64,000 nt of DNA from Solanum dulcamara (GCF_947179165.1 NC_077240.1:52910001-52974000); one strand, 5' to 3'; positions 12,109 to 25,080 are shown, numbered from the stretch's first letter. Numbers and translations are program-made. Notes: a model not told the origin generated them from the letters alone.

Positions 12109-12881
12109 TGTCATGACCCAACCCTGTAGGCTGCAACTAGGGTCCAACTGGACCCCCCTTATGCATATCTATCAGTTATACCTAAGTTGAACCATGTGTG
12201 ATGTGACACTATACCAAAAAACCTCAATAGTTTAAAACTTTTTCATGTACATGTAGCCTTTTTCATTTATATCATATCATGAAAGGGCACGCGAGACGAT
12301 GAGACTGCCATAATATAAAAACATTTACAATCTGCTGTATAGGCACAGTCGAAACAAACTTATAAACAACCCACATATACATATGTCTACAGACTTTTAA
12401 GAATAGTAACAGCAACATATGGCGAGATAGGGCCCCCGCCGTACCCCTGAACAATTAAATACATACATATTACGTGACTAGTATCAAATGTTAGGCTCTG
12501 AAATAATGGAGCGCTCCCAACATTGCTGAGTGGAAACCCTAAGCTGGCGGATCTCCAAACTGGACATCTGTACCTGTGGGTATGAAACGTAGCCCCCCGA
12601 AGAACGGGGGTCAGTACGATATATGTATTGAGTATATAAAGCATAACAATACATAACTGAGCTGACTACTGAAGTAGGGATGCAGGGAACAAATATAACA
12701 GTTAAAGAATTTCTCTACCTGCATCTTATGACATGAGGGCATGTATACCTTCCTTACATACCATACCTGGCCCGCTATGGGACTTTGTTCTACAAGTGTG
12801 TCACTATATTTCCACATACATGCCTATAGACTATATCCGGACCTTCAGTGAGGGACTCAATGAAGATATCATTTCATCATT

Positions 12882-13035
12882 TATCATGTCCGGCCCTTCA
12901 TGGGATGCGGTGAATGATCCTTGTATCATATATCATGCCCGACCCTTCATGGGATGCGGTAAGTTTATCATGTCCGGCCCTTCATGGGATACGGTGAGTT
13001 TATCCTGCCCGGCCCTTCATGGGATGCAGTGAGTT
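12882..13035. repeat. Minisatellite, CCGGCCCTTCATGGGATGCGG units
   Basis: Four units sit near 12882, 12931, 12968 and 13003; the last two are 35 bp apart. The paired LTR carries about seven units at 29970-30228, so copy number changed after insertion. Confidence 0.85.
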
Positions 13036-14647
13036 ATGTATTAATAGCCTGCACGAGTAGATTAATGAGGAACTATATGCAATTAGCTCATCATCTGAGA
13101 CTCGGTATAACAATCGTCATGGACTATCATTTGAGGATCAAAATGATTATCATCTTACGTATCCTCTAAATGCCATTAGGGGCCATATCGACGGAGTCTC
13201 AAGAGTCCTAGTCTTTTATTGAGGTAATACCGAATAGCTTATGCAATCAGAGATAATTTTCATTATAGAGTTCTTAGGAACGGGAGCTCATACATTCAAT
13301 TAGTATTCATCATATAGGGTAAGAACTTTGATATTAAGAAATGAATAGGAGTTATAGTTCATGCTTCTCATGCATCCAGTTACTATTTCATGTACAGAAG
13401 GCTCGGGGATGATAGCTCATCTACCTTAAGCGCCTTAGCATTTAGAAGTGAACATGATTCAATAGGCTCTACATATATTACCTTTTATCCTATAGAAGCC
13501 TTAAAAAGGCAATAGCTCAACTATTACAGGAGTTCTACCATTACGAAGTGGATAAGAATTACGAACTATACTCGGAGCTTTACGAATGGAATTATCCCCC
13601 AGTTCCATATACAAACCATTCATAGCTTATATCTAAGACATGCCAAAATAAAGAAGAATAGCTTTACATACCTCTTACGGCTCTTTATCTCGTTCCTCTC
13701 ATCGTCCTCTGAACCTAGGTAATATAAAAGCAACATGAATATTAATAACCCTTGGGTTTCCAGCATCTTAGGTTACATATGAGTATTCATAGAACTCAAC
13801 TTTTCGCTCGCCTCCTCGATTATTTTCTTAACTAGTTAAGACATTAACGAAAATCGGACAGCACTTCCCCTATAATGTGCCCTATACGAATTCCCAATCA
13901 CATCCCTAATACCTACAGCCAACCAACAACATAACCAGCAGCTCGTATATATAGAAAACTTTGCAACATTATACATTACAACCTCCGGATGACTCGCTCG
14001 AAATTACGATATCCAAAATAGGGTTTCTAGTTTCTATTTTGCGAAACCCTTAACCGTACGAAGGGTGGAATCATGTGGATGAAAACAGAAGCTCCCAAAC
14101 CTATTTTAGAACACATTTAGATCCTGCAACACACACCACACAAGCAGCAGCAACCTCCAAACACACCACGCCTCACTTCGACTACAATTTAACTACGACG
14201 ACTTCAATTTAGATTGTTTCTTTCGCTAAGCATCCCCACGATTTTTTTCATACTTTCAGAAGTATAAAAGTTACATAATACACTCCACAACAACCCCATA
14301 AAGTCTAAATTTAAAGGATAAACCTTACCTTATCCAAAATTGGCCAAAACTAGCCAAAATCGCGCCTCGGAAACCTCTTTAGCGCGCTGAAACTGTGTGG
14401 ACTGGTTGCTGTCCATTTTGGCTGCACCAAGCCATGATTTTATACTTCTAATACCTCCATATCATCTTGGTATACGCTGGATAATTAATTTATGGAACAA
14501 AATCAGAACGTACCTATTTGTTTCCTCCTAGCCATCGTGATTAGCTCTCTTGTTCTAGGGTTTGTTTGCTGATTTTTGCTGCAGTTTTAAGACCCAAAAC
14601 TGAGGTATAGTCATAATATACATACATATATGTGGTCCCAAGGGGTT

Positions 14648-14652
14648 ACACG
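14648..14652. repeat. Target-site duplication ACACG (left copy)
   Basis: ACACG lies before TGTCACGACCC. The right copy at 25081-25085 is ACATG. The single difference is a C-to-T change at a CpG. Confidence 0.85.
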
Positions 14653-17600
14653 TGTCACGACCCAACCCCGTAGGCCGCAACTGGGTTCCGACCTGGACCC
14701 TCTCATGCGTATTTATGAACTACACTTAAGTTGAACCGTGTGTGATGTGATACTATATACAAAAACCCCAATAGTTTAAAACTTTTTCATGTACATGTAG
14801 CCTCTTTTATTTGTATCATATCACGAAAGGGCATGCGAACCGATAAGGATGTTATAATAAGAACATTCACAACATATCGAATAGGCAACATCGAAACTAA
14901 CTCACAAACAACCCACATATACATATGTCTACAGACCTCTAAGAATAGTAACAGCAACATATGGCGGGACAAGACCCCCGCCGTACCCCTGAATGTACAA
15001 ATATATACATTAAGTGACCAGCATCAAAATTTAGGCTCCAGAATAGTGAAGCACTTCCGACACAGCTGAGAGGAACTCCTATGCTGATGGATCTCTAGAA
15101 TAAACATCTGTACCTGCAGGCATGAAACATAGCCACCCGAGAAAAGGGGGGTCAGTACGATATATGTACTGAGTATGTAAAGCATAACACATCGTAACTG
15201 AGATCATAACTGAAATAGGGATGCAGGGGACAAGTATAATAACTAAATGAATTACTGTACCTGCACCTTAGGACACGTAAATCATACACATCATCATATG
15301 ATGTGCCCGGCCCTCTAGTGAACTCGGTGTTATAATCACTTCTTCATAATCACATATCATCATATCATAATGCATTTCATTTCATCATATCATCGTATAC
15401 GGTATCATACCATCGTATACGGTATCATCTTATCATGTATATCATCGTATCACACCCGGTTCACTGCGGGGCTCAGGGTCACAATGTATTGCTTTAATCT
15501 CATATGCATGCCTACATAAAGTATTCGGCCCTTTAGTGAGGGACTCGGTGAATGGAGTGGTGTACGTCTATAGCGTACCATCATAATATACATATGTACC
15601 CGGCCCTTTAAGGAGGGACTCGGTGTTCCTTCCTTATTTCACCACATATACTATCATATTACAGCCGGCCTGGGACTCGGTGAATAATCGTATTGTCATA
15701 ACATATAACATATATCACACCTCACGTACGGCATCGTCTCCTCGTACGTGGAACTATACACATCCGGCCCGGGACGCGGTGAAAGAAGTAGTAACACTGT
15801 GCACGATAACATATCCCGGCCCATCGTGGGACTCGAGGAAGGATGGGTTACAGTATGCACGAGTAGAGTAGTGAGAAACCATATGCAACTAAGTCATTAT
15901 CTAAGACTCGATGAAACAGTCAAGTGAACCATCACCTGAAGACTGGGGAGTAATTATCCGAGGTATCCCTTTAGATGTCATTAGGGCTTACATCAGTTAG
16001 GGCCTCAAGAATCACAGACATGCATCCAGACAATGCCATATAGCTTATGCAATCAGAAACATGGTTTATGCAATCAAAGACAAAGTTATGCAATCAGAGA
16101 CACAGTTATGTAATCAGTGACATTGATCATTCCAGAGATTTCAAGGAAAGGAGCTTGTATCTCCACTTACTATTCACTGTATAGCAGTCTTGAGAATAAT
16201 TGTTTGACTACTTTCAGACTCTTAATATTCAGGAGTAACTATAAGTCACGAGTTACAATCAGAGCTCATAAATGGAATTACCTTTAAACCTATATCATAT
16301 ACCATTTAACTTAAAATTAAGCCATTCCAAAGGAAAGAAGAAATAGGCTTTACATGTACTAGTTTTCATCACATAAAAGACTTAAGGGCAACAACTCAGC
16401 TATTGCAGGAGTTCTAACATCAAGAAGTAAATAAGAGTTTCGACTTATATTCAGGGCTTTATGAATGGATTGAATCCCACATATCATACACATATCATTT
16501 ATAACTTACATCTAATACATGCCAAAAGAAAAGAAAGATAGTTCTACATTCTAATTCCAAAAACATGCCAAAAGAAAGCTCCACATACCTTGTATGGACT
16601 TCTCTTAATCACGTCCACATCGTTGTCCTCGAAACCTATTTAACATGGAAGTAATGTAAGTATTAACAACCTTGGACTTTTCAGCAACTTAGACTACCCA
16701 CGAGTATTCATAACATTCATCCCTTCGTTCGCCTTCTCGACTAGTTCCTTAACTAGTTAGGATGTTAACGAAAATCGGACAGCACCTCCCCTATAATGTG
16801 CCCTATACGAAATCCCAACCATGTCCTTAGAACCTGAAGCCAACCAACAATGCAACCAGCAGCCCATACATATACATATTATGACAAAATTACTCAATAT
16901 GAACCCCCAATAATTCACTCGAAACTAAGATACCAAAACTAGAGTTTTTAATTTTTCTTTCGCGAATTCTTTAATTGCAAAAGCGGAGGGTCATGTGTCT
17001 GAAACCAGAAGCTACCACACCTCATTTAGATAACTTTTAGACCCTGCAACACGCCACAACACAACCAGAAGCATCCCCTACGCGTACAACACCTTATTTC
17101 GACAATGACTTAACTATAGCGATTCCAAATTCGTTTATTCCGAACGCTGAACTTTTCAAACCTTTTCCTCAACTTCCAGCAGACCCTAAGGTGTGTAATA
17201 CACCCTAATTTAACGTCATAAACTTCAAATTAGAGGGGAAGCACTTACCTTTCCCGAAATTGACTAAAACCAACCGAAATCGCGCCTCGGAATTTTATTT
17301 ACGTGCTGAATCGTTGTGGCAGCTTGCTGTCTGATTTTTGCTTATTTTTTTCCCAAGCCGTCGCAATTTTCTCTCCTTGGCTTTAGGGTTCTTTGTTCAC
17401 GTTTCTTGCTGGAAATTTGATGAATAAGCTGAAGTTTTGAAGACCCAATACTGAAGTATATCCATAATATACATACATATATGTGGTCCCAAGGGGTGAC
17501 ATGTGTCAGCCCCTAAGGATGACACGTGTCAAGCCTTGATTGGCCACCGTGTCATGCTTCCAATTAGGGGCTGCCACGTGGCAGCGGGGTCCACCTCCCC

Positions 17601-18029
17601 CAAGCAGCTGCATCACCTACTTGACCCTAAGTAGGTGCATCACATGCTTGCTTGAGGTGCTGCCACGTGTCGCTCCTCCATTGGCTGCCACGCGTCATCT
17701 TTTTCCCTTCCTCGCGGGTTCGTAATTTTGTCTCACATTAAGAGCCTATGTATTCCGTACTACGTAAGCTTGATATATCCTTAAGCAACTTAAGTGTATA
17801 ATACTCTTAACTTAGTGTCTTACGTAGGTAAATCGAGTCCTACGACTCATTTCTTAGCCTCCAACTCTTTCCGGATTCTTATGACTCTATCTCTAACCTC
17901 CCTTCTCGCGAGGTATCACAATCTTCTTTCTTTAGAGTTGTTTGATAGTGTTGTAGCTTATACGGCTCACATGATAGTGTCTAAGGAACTTAAGAAGATG
18001 TTCCGATCTCAAGAGTGCGGGGTGTAACA
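14653..18029 (-). repeat. E4 3' LTR
   Basis: TGTCACGACCC...GGTGTAACA on the plus strand. It has the hairpin module at 15114-15171, CCGGCCC hairpin motifs at 15309-15860, and the exon-like island at 16589-16833 (245 nt). The U3 promoter spans 17471-17690 with CACGTG at 17523, 17575 and 17664 and a TATA-like box near 17475. The 82-codon open frame at 15623 is repeated in four LTR copies simply because the LTRs are copies. It overlaps hairpin motifs and matches no protein. Confidence 0.92.
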
Positions 18030-18065
18030 TCCTTCCCCCCTTTAGAACATTCGTCCCCGAATGTT
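18030..18065 (-). other. E4 polypurine tract with adjacent hairpin
   Basis: On the minus strand, TTCTAAAGGGGGGAAGGA directly abuts the 3' LTR start TGTTACA. Just upstream, AACATTCG, a GGGA loop and CGAATGTT form a perfect 8-bp stem (18046-18065) that touches the PPT. The PPT primes plus-strand DNA synthesis in LTR elements. Confidence 0.9.
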
Positions 18066-18960
18066 GAATAAAACTTTCCTTAAGACTTTATACGGATCAT
18101 AGGGAGATGCCTTTCTACTAGAATGACATACATTTTCATCCAAGTAATTAATATACGAGTTCCAAGACTGGGGCTATCCGTAGACGTCGGGAATAGGTAC
18201 GAACACTTGTGTTTCATGTCCTTTTCAATCTCCCAGTTTATGTCTTCACGATTCTTATTCTGCCACAGTACCTTGACGGAAGCTATGTCCTTAGTTCGCA
18301 ACCCGTTTAATCCGCTGATTCCGGATGGAGGTAGGTTGCCCCTCGTAGGATAACTCCCTGTTACGTGGACCTCCTCCATGGGAAATATTCTGGGAGCGTC
18401 GTTCCCATTCTTACGGAGCATTGATCTGTGAAAACTGAATGTATTGTTTCAAATCGGATAGTAGGTATCACTCATAGGCTGCTTTATCTATTCTAAAAAT
18501 GCCCTGCGAAGGATCAATGTATCCCTTTCTTGTTGACTTTAGGCTGCTAATCGATATCTTGTCCCAGAATAAGTTTTACTTCATCAATAATTTAGTGGAT
18601 CACATCTGGGCCTGTCCCTTAATCGAAGGGCAAAATGTCATACTAAGATTCATCTGGGTTCCTCAATCCCTTTTGAAAGGATTTCCAGCAGTTAGCTGTA
18701 AATTGAACTTTTCTATCTAAGATAATAGATGTGGGGACTCCGTGAAATCTTATTGTTTCCCTTCTATGTCATTTCGCAGAACCCTCAGCTGAATATGCCT
18801 TTCTAACTGGAGGGGAACAGGTTGATTCTGTCAGCCCATCTACCATAGCCCGTATGAACTCCCAGTTCCTTAGAATGCGAGGTTAGCTCGTACTATAATA
18901 CATATTAACTGCTTTCCACTTCCGAGTCGGGATTCTCATCCACCGTAACAGGCTATCAAG
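18060..18960 (-). pseudogene. Decayed pol 3' end: integrase core, GPY/F-like region and chromodomain
   Basis: Translating the minus strand in pieces from 18960 down gives RIPTRKWKAVNM, then RFHGVPTSII.DRKVQFT followed by CWKSFQKG (the integrase core block GVP.SI.SDR...FT..FW...Q), then YIDPSQGIFRIDKAAYE and LLSDLKQYIQFSQIN (GPY/F-type region). The end, at 18330-18200, is DIASVKVLWQNKNREDINWE, a chromodomain signature. Frameshifts and stops separate the blocks. The order and the position against the PPT match the C-terminus of a chromovirus polyprotein. Integrase inserts the cDNA and the chromodomain guides targeting; this copy cannot do either intact. Confidence 0.8.
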
Positions 18961-19505
18961 CCTCTGATGCTCTTCTTCGTTTAAGCCATTATACAACTTC
19001 TCTTAATTCAACTTGTAACACCTTAGGTATGTTATCTTGCTCTTTTACTCAGACCCTCTTTCCAGTTTTATTACCATACATCATATTGTAATCCTTACAT
19101 AAACATGTGTACGAACATAGAGCAGTCCAGAAAATTCCTTAGCGTTGCTATACTAGTGGCTTACCTCTTTTAGTCGGGGTCAAGGCTCCACTATGGCTCT
19201 TGTCCTTAATACCGATTATATCTGAATAGTTCTGCCTCGAACCATCTTACACTTTTCCTAAATAGATTCTAAATATGGCAATCACATTGTTATTACTGAC
19301 TTTCTTTTATCGAGTAATCATTTGACCTCGCTTTTAGTATGCCAATATTCATAGGTTGCACAACTATTCTTGTGCCATTTTCACGAGGTGCATTGTATTT
19401 CAGTCATAATCTTTTCTGCTCTTGGCTTCCTCTGTTCCATATGTGTCGTTGTACTAACCCGCTTTTATAATCTCTTTTTGTCATACTTGTTTTGTTCTCT
19501 TTCTC

Positions 19506-19608
19506 ACTTCCTAGGGGGTCACCCATCCCAGTGCTACTCTCATTCGGGCACGCTTAACTTCGGAGTTTTGACGGAATCCGGTGCATCAGTTTGGGTATGA
19601 TCACGTCC
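19506..19608 (-). pseudogene. 5S rRNA-derived segment in E4 internal domain
   Basis: The plus strand is the complement of plant 5S rRNA over about 103 of its roughly 120 nt. Conserved blocks include CTCCGAAGTTAAGCGTGC (A-box side) and GGGATGGGTGACC (C-box), and the 5' end GGACGTGATCATACC resembles GGATGCGATCATACC. Differences are scattered, for example CCCGAATGAGAG for CTTGGGCGAGAG. It is truncated at the 3' end and lies on the element's coding strand (minus). It may be a pseudogene or a captured Pol III promoter. An RNA product is not implied. Confidence 0.88.
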
Positions 19609-19700
19609 ATCCCTTACGGGGTCTCGTTTGACGTTTAAGCGTCCCCATTTACATGCGATAGCATCAGTTGATTTTATGTTATGCTTGTACTTATTTTGTC

Positions 19701-19722
19701 CACTTCCCCCCTTTAGGGTGTA
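19701..19722 (-). other. Second, internal PPT-like tract
   Basis: On the minus strand, GTACACCCTAAAGGGGGGAAGTG shares CTAAAGGGGGGAAG with the true PPT but lies well inside the element, about 95 bp upstream of the 5S segment. Equivalent tracts occur in the other internal domains. Confidence 0.6.
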
Positions 19723-21685
19723 CCTATGTCATTCTCCGTATATCTTCAGCTATTTACACACGAATGATTCTATTCCAACATATTTAATGGGCTGCACCAT
19801 ATCTACACCTTCTGTTAAATCATCCCCACGTTAGGTTGCCTTTCTAGGAAACCCTAGCATACTTGTAGGGTGCTTTAGTATTCGCAATGTATCGTATAAA
19901 ATTTCATCTAACAATTGATATTCGAGTAATATCCGTAATGTAGCATTACATTCAAAGCCATATTCCATTCATCCCAATCAGTAATTAGGGAGGGCTCATA
20001 ATTGGTGCACATTCCCCACTCGAGTGTACTTATACTTTAATGACTCATGTTTTGAGCTTCGTCATTATACTAACTTTATTCCAGTGGATACCACTAATTA
20101 TTAGAGTGGAGTCACGTGTACACCATACTTCTTTACGCCTCCTGAGCTTGCACCTTTGTCGTGTGCCTAAGGCTCATTTCTAATCCTGCTTAAAACCACA
20201 TCAACTTCGTGGTAGTAGTGGCCTTGTCTTAATACTTTTTCATCATACTATACCTCTAGTTTGTAACTGTCTATGTCTCTTTTTATTCGATACTTATACT
20301 TAATTAATCACATCTATCTTGAGTACCTCTATTAGAACTTCTGTATTATTCCTTCAACTCATTTCCATTTTTGGTTGGGCGTAAGGAATTCCATATTACC
20401 CTTTATTTCCTTGCACTAGCCATCCTTTTCGTCATCATATAACCTTTATTCAAAACTTTCCTTATGGAACTTGATAAATCTTCCTTATTTGTTCCATAGC
20501 TTACTTTTCCGTTCCACACCTATCTTCACATTCCATTTACATGGACCACATCACACCTTCTAGTTAATTCCTTACTAAGTTTTGCTTATTCTAATAATGG
20601 TTTTTATTATGTTCACCTAGTACCTTGTTCACATTCAGACCCATAGTATAATACCGCTTGACTTTCTTCACGATTCTTACTATGGGTTACTTACCCTTCT
20701 TAGCTAGTCTTGTCCTTAATGTCTCACAAGCTATCTTATTAACACTTCATATCTGTCACAATTCTTTTCCCTTTGTACTCTTGTCTTACTCTTGTCTTAA
20801 CCATACGGTTACTTCCTTCAACTATCACTTGTCATAGTTTATCCCTATGTATCAATTCAGACAATTCCTTACTATCTCGTTTTATCCCGATCTATCATTC
20901 CTCTCTGAGTCATTTTCTTTGGCTTATAGGTCCTTTCTAACTTATTCTACTATTCCAGTATCGTCCTCCTAGTTTCTATTGCCATTAACTCAGCAATTAA
21001 CTTATTTCTCGAGGTCAGCCATACTTGTTTAGTCAAATCTCATCATTGTTGCGAGGACAACCTTTCAAGACATACTGTAGCCCTGTATCTCATTCTCCTC
21101 TTATTTCTAGGAAAATTTGGGCAGAGTTTCCTCTGTATTTTTTACTATCTCAACACCTGCACGCAGAAAATACCAACAATGCCTCACAAGGCACACATAT
21201 ATACATTCATATTGTATAACATCTCAGCCACACAGGGCACACATATATAGTCATATCACCTCACATCGCAGCTACACAGGGTGCCCACAATTAACAATAT
21301 GGAAATGAACTTACCTGTTATGTCCACTCGAGCTACACCTGTTATACTTTCCTGTTTACCTTTCCTTTCACTTTTCAATTGTATCTGTCAATCGCATTTC
21401 AATACCTTATCTGACATAGGTCCTTCGTGCCTTTGCTTACATGTGTGCTTCATAACATCCAATATCGTCAGTTACTTCCTTCTACCAGCGTTGTCTTCCT
21501 TCTAAAATTGAAGGTTAGTATGAGGAATTTCATTTCCTATGGCTCGGCTCTATCGCACGATCTTAGATATGAAAGAAAGTAACATCCTAAATGTCCTGTA
21601 GCCTCTTGTCTATAGGTGTGGTGCACAACACACCGATAAACAAGACTCTACTAGACACGGTCTGTAGACATTCCAAGGACGAACT
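19723..21685 (-). mobile_element. E4 internal non-coding part up to the PBS
   Basis: About 2 kb of AT-rich sequence with stops in all frames and no recognisable gag, protease or reverse transcriptase. The PBS-proximal part (about 21090-21680) is shared by all internal domains of the window and holds TGCGTGCAGG acceptor-like and CCTGTGTGG repeat motifs. The middle (about 19800-20900) is T/C-rich on the plus strand and shared only with E3 and, in part, E5. Confidence 0.7.
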
Positions 21686-21697
21686 GCTCTGATACCA
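21686..21697 (-). other. E4 primer-binding site (intact)
   Basis: The plus strand GCTCTGATACCA is the complement of TGGTATCAGAGC, the standard tRNA-iMet PBS, 4 bp from the LTR end at 21702. Confidence 0.95.
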
Positions 21698-21701
21698 CTT
21701 C

Positions 21702-24700
21702 TGTCACAACCCAACCCTATAGGCCGCAACTGGGTTCCGACCTGGACCCTCTCATATGTATTTATGAACTACACTTAAGTTGAACCGTGTGTGATGTGAT
21801 ACTATATACAAAAACCCCAATAGTTTAAAACTTTTTCATGTACATGTAGCCTCTTTTATTTGTATCATATCACGAAAGGGCACGCGAACCGATAAGACTG
21901 CTATAATAAGAACATTCACAACATATCGAATAGGCAACATCGAAACTAACTCACAAACAACCCACATATACATATGTCTACAGACCTCTAAGAAAAGTAA
22001 CAGCAATATATGGCGGGACAAGACCCCCGCCGTACCCCTGAATGTACAAATATATACATTAAGTGACCAGCATCAAAATTTAGGCTCCAGAACAGTGAAG
22101 CACTTCCGACACAGCTGAGAGGAACTCATATACTGATGGATCTCCAGAATAAACATCTGTACCTGCGGGCATGAAACGCAGCCCCCCAAGAAAAGGGGGG
22201 TCAGTACGATATATGTACTGAGTATGTAAAGCATAACACATCGTAACTGAGATCATAACTGAAATAGGGATGTAGGGGACAAGTATAATAACTAAATGAA
22301 TTACTGTACCTGCACCTTAGGACACGTAAATCATACACATCATCATATGTTGTGCCCGGCCCTCTAGTGAACTCGGTGTTATAATCACTTCTTCATAATC
22401 ACATATCATCATATCATAATACATTTCATTTCATCATATCATCGTATACGGTATCATACCATCGTATACGGTATCATCTTATCATGTATATCATCGTATC
22501 ACACCCGGTTCACTGCGGGGCTCAGGGTCACAATGTATTGCTTTAATCTCATATGCATGCCTACATAAAGTATTCGGCCCTTTAGTGAGGGACTCGGTGA
22601 ATGGAGTGGTGTACGTCTATAGCGTACCATCATAATATACATATGTACCCGGCCCTCTAAGGAGGGACTCGGTGTTCCTTCCTTATTTCACCACATATAC
22701 TATCATATTACAGCCGGCCCGGGACTCGGTGAATAATCGTATCGTCATAACATATAACATATATCACACCTCACGTACGGTATCGTCTCCTCGTACGTGG
22801 AACTATACACATCCGGCCCGGGACGCCGTGAAAGAAGCAGTAACACTGTGCACGATAACATATCCCGGCCCATCGTGGGACTCGAGGAAGGATGGGTTAC
22901 AGTATGCACGAGTAGAGTAGTGAGAAACCATATGCAACTAAGTCATTATCTAAGACTCGATGAAACAGTCAAGTGAACCGTCACCTGAAGATTGGGGAGT
23001 AATTATCCGAGGTATCCCTTTAGATGTCATTAGGGCTTACATCAGTTAGGGCCTCAAGAATCACAGACATGCATCCAGACAATGCCATATAGCTTATGCA
23101 TTCAGAAACATGGTTTATGCAATCAAAGACACAGTTATGCAATTAGAGACACAGTTATGTAATCAGTGACGTTGATCATTCCAGAGATTTCAAGGAAAGG
23201 AGCTTGTATCTCCACTTACTATTCACTGTATAGCAGTCTTGAGAATAATTGTTTGACTACTTTCAGACTCTTAATATTTAGGAGTAACTACAAGTCACGA
23301 GTTACAATCAGAGCTCATAAATGGAATTACCTCTAAACCTATATCATATACCATTTAACTTAAAATTAAGCCATTCCAAAGAAAAGAAGAAATAGGCTTT
23401 ACATGTACTAGTTTTCATCACATAAAAGACTTAAGGGCAACAACTCAGCTATTGCAAGAGTTCTAACATCAAGAAGTAAATAAGAGTTTCGACTTATATT
23501 CAGGGCTTTATGAATGGATTGAATACCATATATCATATACATATCATTTATAACTTACATCTACGACATGCCAAAAGAAAAGAAAGATAGTTCTACATAC
23601 TAATTCCAAAAACATGCCAAAAGAAATCTTCACATACCTTGTATGGACTTCTCTTAATCACGTCCACATCGTTGTCCTCGAAACCTATTTAACATGGAAG
23701 TAATGTAAGTATTAACAACCTTGGACTTTTCAGCAACTTAGACTACCCACGAGTATTCATAACATTCATCCCTTCGTTCGCCTTCTCGACTAGTTCCTTA
23801 ACTAGTTATAGGATGTTAACGAAAATCGGACAGCACCTCCCCTATAATGTGCCCTATACGAAATCCCAACCATGTCCTTAGAACCTGAAGCCAACCAACA
23901 ATGCAACCAGCAGCGCATACATATACATATTATGACAAAATTACTCAATATGAACCCCCAATAATTCACTCGAAACTAAGATAGCAAAACTAGAGTTTTT
24001 AATTTTTCTTTCGTGAATTCTTTAATTGGAAAAGCGGAGGGTCATGTGTCTGCAACCAGAAGCTACCACACCTCATTTAGATAACTTTTAGACCCTGCAA
24101 CACGCCACAACACAACCAGCAGCATCCCCTACGCGTACAACACCTTATTTCGACAATAACTTAACTATAGCGATTCCAAATTCGTTTATTCCGAACGCTA
24201 AACTTTTCAAACCTTTTACTCAACTTCCAGCAGACCCTAAGGTGTGTAATACACCCTAATTTAACGTCATAAACTTCAAATTAGAGGGGAAGCACTTACC
24301 TTTCCCGAAATTGACTAAAACTTGCCGAAATCGCGCCTCGGAATTTTATTTACGTGCTGAATCGTTGTGGCAGCTTGCTGTCTGATTTTTGCTTATTTTT
24401 TTCCCAAGCCGTCGCAATTTTCTCTCCTTAGCTTTAGGGTTCTTTGTTCACGTTTCTTGCTGGAAATTTGATGAATAAGCTGAAGTTTTGAAGACCCAAT
24501 ACTGAAGTATATCCATAATATACATACATATATGTGGTCCCAAGGGGTGACACGTATCAGTCCCTAAGGATGACACGTGTCAAGCCTTGATTGGCCACCG
24601 TGTCATGCTTCCAATTAGGGGCTGCCACGTGGCAGCGGGGTCCACCTCCCCCAAGCAGCTGCATCACCTACTTGACCCTAAGTAGGTGCATCACCTGCTT

Positions 24701-25080
24701 GCTTGAGGTGCTGCCACGTGTCACTCCTCCATTGGCTGCCACGCGTCGTCTTTTTCCCTTCCTCGCGGGTTCGTAATTTCGTCTCACTTTAAGAGCCTAT
24801 GTAATCCGTACTACGTAAGCTTGATATATCCTTAAGCAACTTAAGTGTATAAGACTCTTAACTTAGTGTCTTACGTAGGTAAATCGAGTCCTACGACTCA
24901 TTTCTTAGCCTCCAACTCTTTCCGGATTCTTATGACTCTATCTCCAACCTCCCTTCTCGCGAGGTATCACAATCTTCTTTCCTTAGAGTTGTTTGATAGT
25001 TTTGTAGCTTATACGGCTCACATGATAGTGTCTAAGGAACTTAAGAAGACGTTCCGAGCTCAAGAGTGCGGGGTGTAACA
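21702..25080 (-). repeat. E4 5' LTR
   Basis: It ends TGTCACAACCC / GGTGTAACA. The hairpin module is at 22163-22220. The exon-like island is at 23638-23884 (247 nt, owing to a 2-nt insertion). CACGTG sites are at 24574, 24626 and 24715 with a TATA-like box near 24526. It is collinear with 14653-18029 with only scattered differences. Confidence 0.92.

Larger units (their letters stand above)
12109..14652 (-). mobile_element. Host element E3: 3' LTR, first segment
   Basis: The LTR starts TGTCATGACCCAACCCTG and continues on the other side of a nested element at 25086-25612. It contains the hairpin module (12574-12630, decayed), a 35-49-bp minisatellite (about 12882-13035), the exon-like island (13672-13912, 241 nt) and the TATA-side half of the U3 promoter. 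The companion LTR of E3 (29193-30228 plus 38392-39933) shares the same minisatellite type and flanks, showing that both belong to one element. Confidence 0.8.
14653..25080 (-). mobile_element. Complete nested LTR retrotransposon E4 (10.4 kb, non-autonomous)
   Basis: LTRs at 14653-18029 (3377 bp) and 21702-25080 (3379 bp) flank a 3672-bp internal domain on the minus strand. The PBS is at 21686-21697 and the PPT at 18030-18047, with a TSD of ACACG/ACATG. The two LTRs look nearly identical by eye, so insertion is fairly recent. The internal domain has no gag, protease or reverse transcriptase, only decayed integrase/chromodomain sequence and a 5S rRNA-derived segment. Replication would need proteins in trans. 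E4 sits inside the 3' LTR of E3, in its G-box promoter. Confidence 0.92.

Noticed and set aside
15623..15871. 82-codon frame recurring at 22672, 32473 (-) and 37171 (-)
   Set aside because: It recurs because the LTRs are copies. It lies over CCGGCCC/GACTCGG hairpin motifs and is absent from more diverged LTRs. No protein resemblance.
17794..18027. 77-codon frame near the LTR start recurring at 24845, 30174 (-) and 34929 (-)
   Set aside because: Antisense to LTR transcription, inside U3, and broken in diverged copies. Conserved only through copy descent.
18123..18353. Plus-strand frame over the integrase/chromodomain remnant
   Set aside because: Shadow of the minus-strand chromodomain frame, which has the recognisable motif.
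21686..21697. Part of a tRNA gene
   Set aside because: Only the 12-nt complement of the tRNA-iMet 3' end, placed 4 bp from LTR ends; this is a primer-binding site, no tRNA body nearby.
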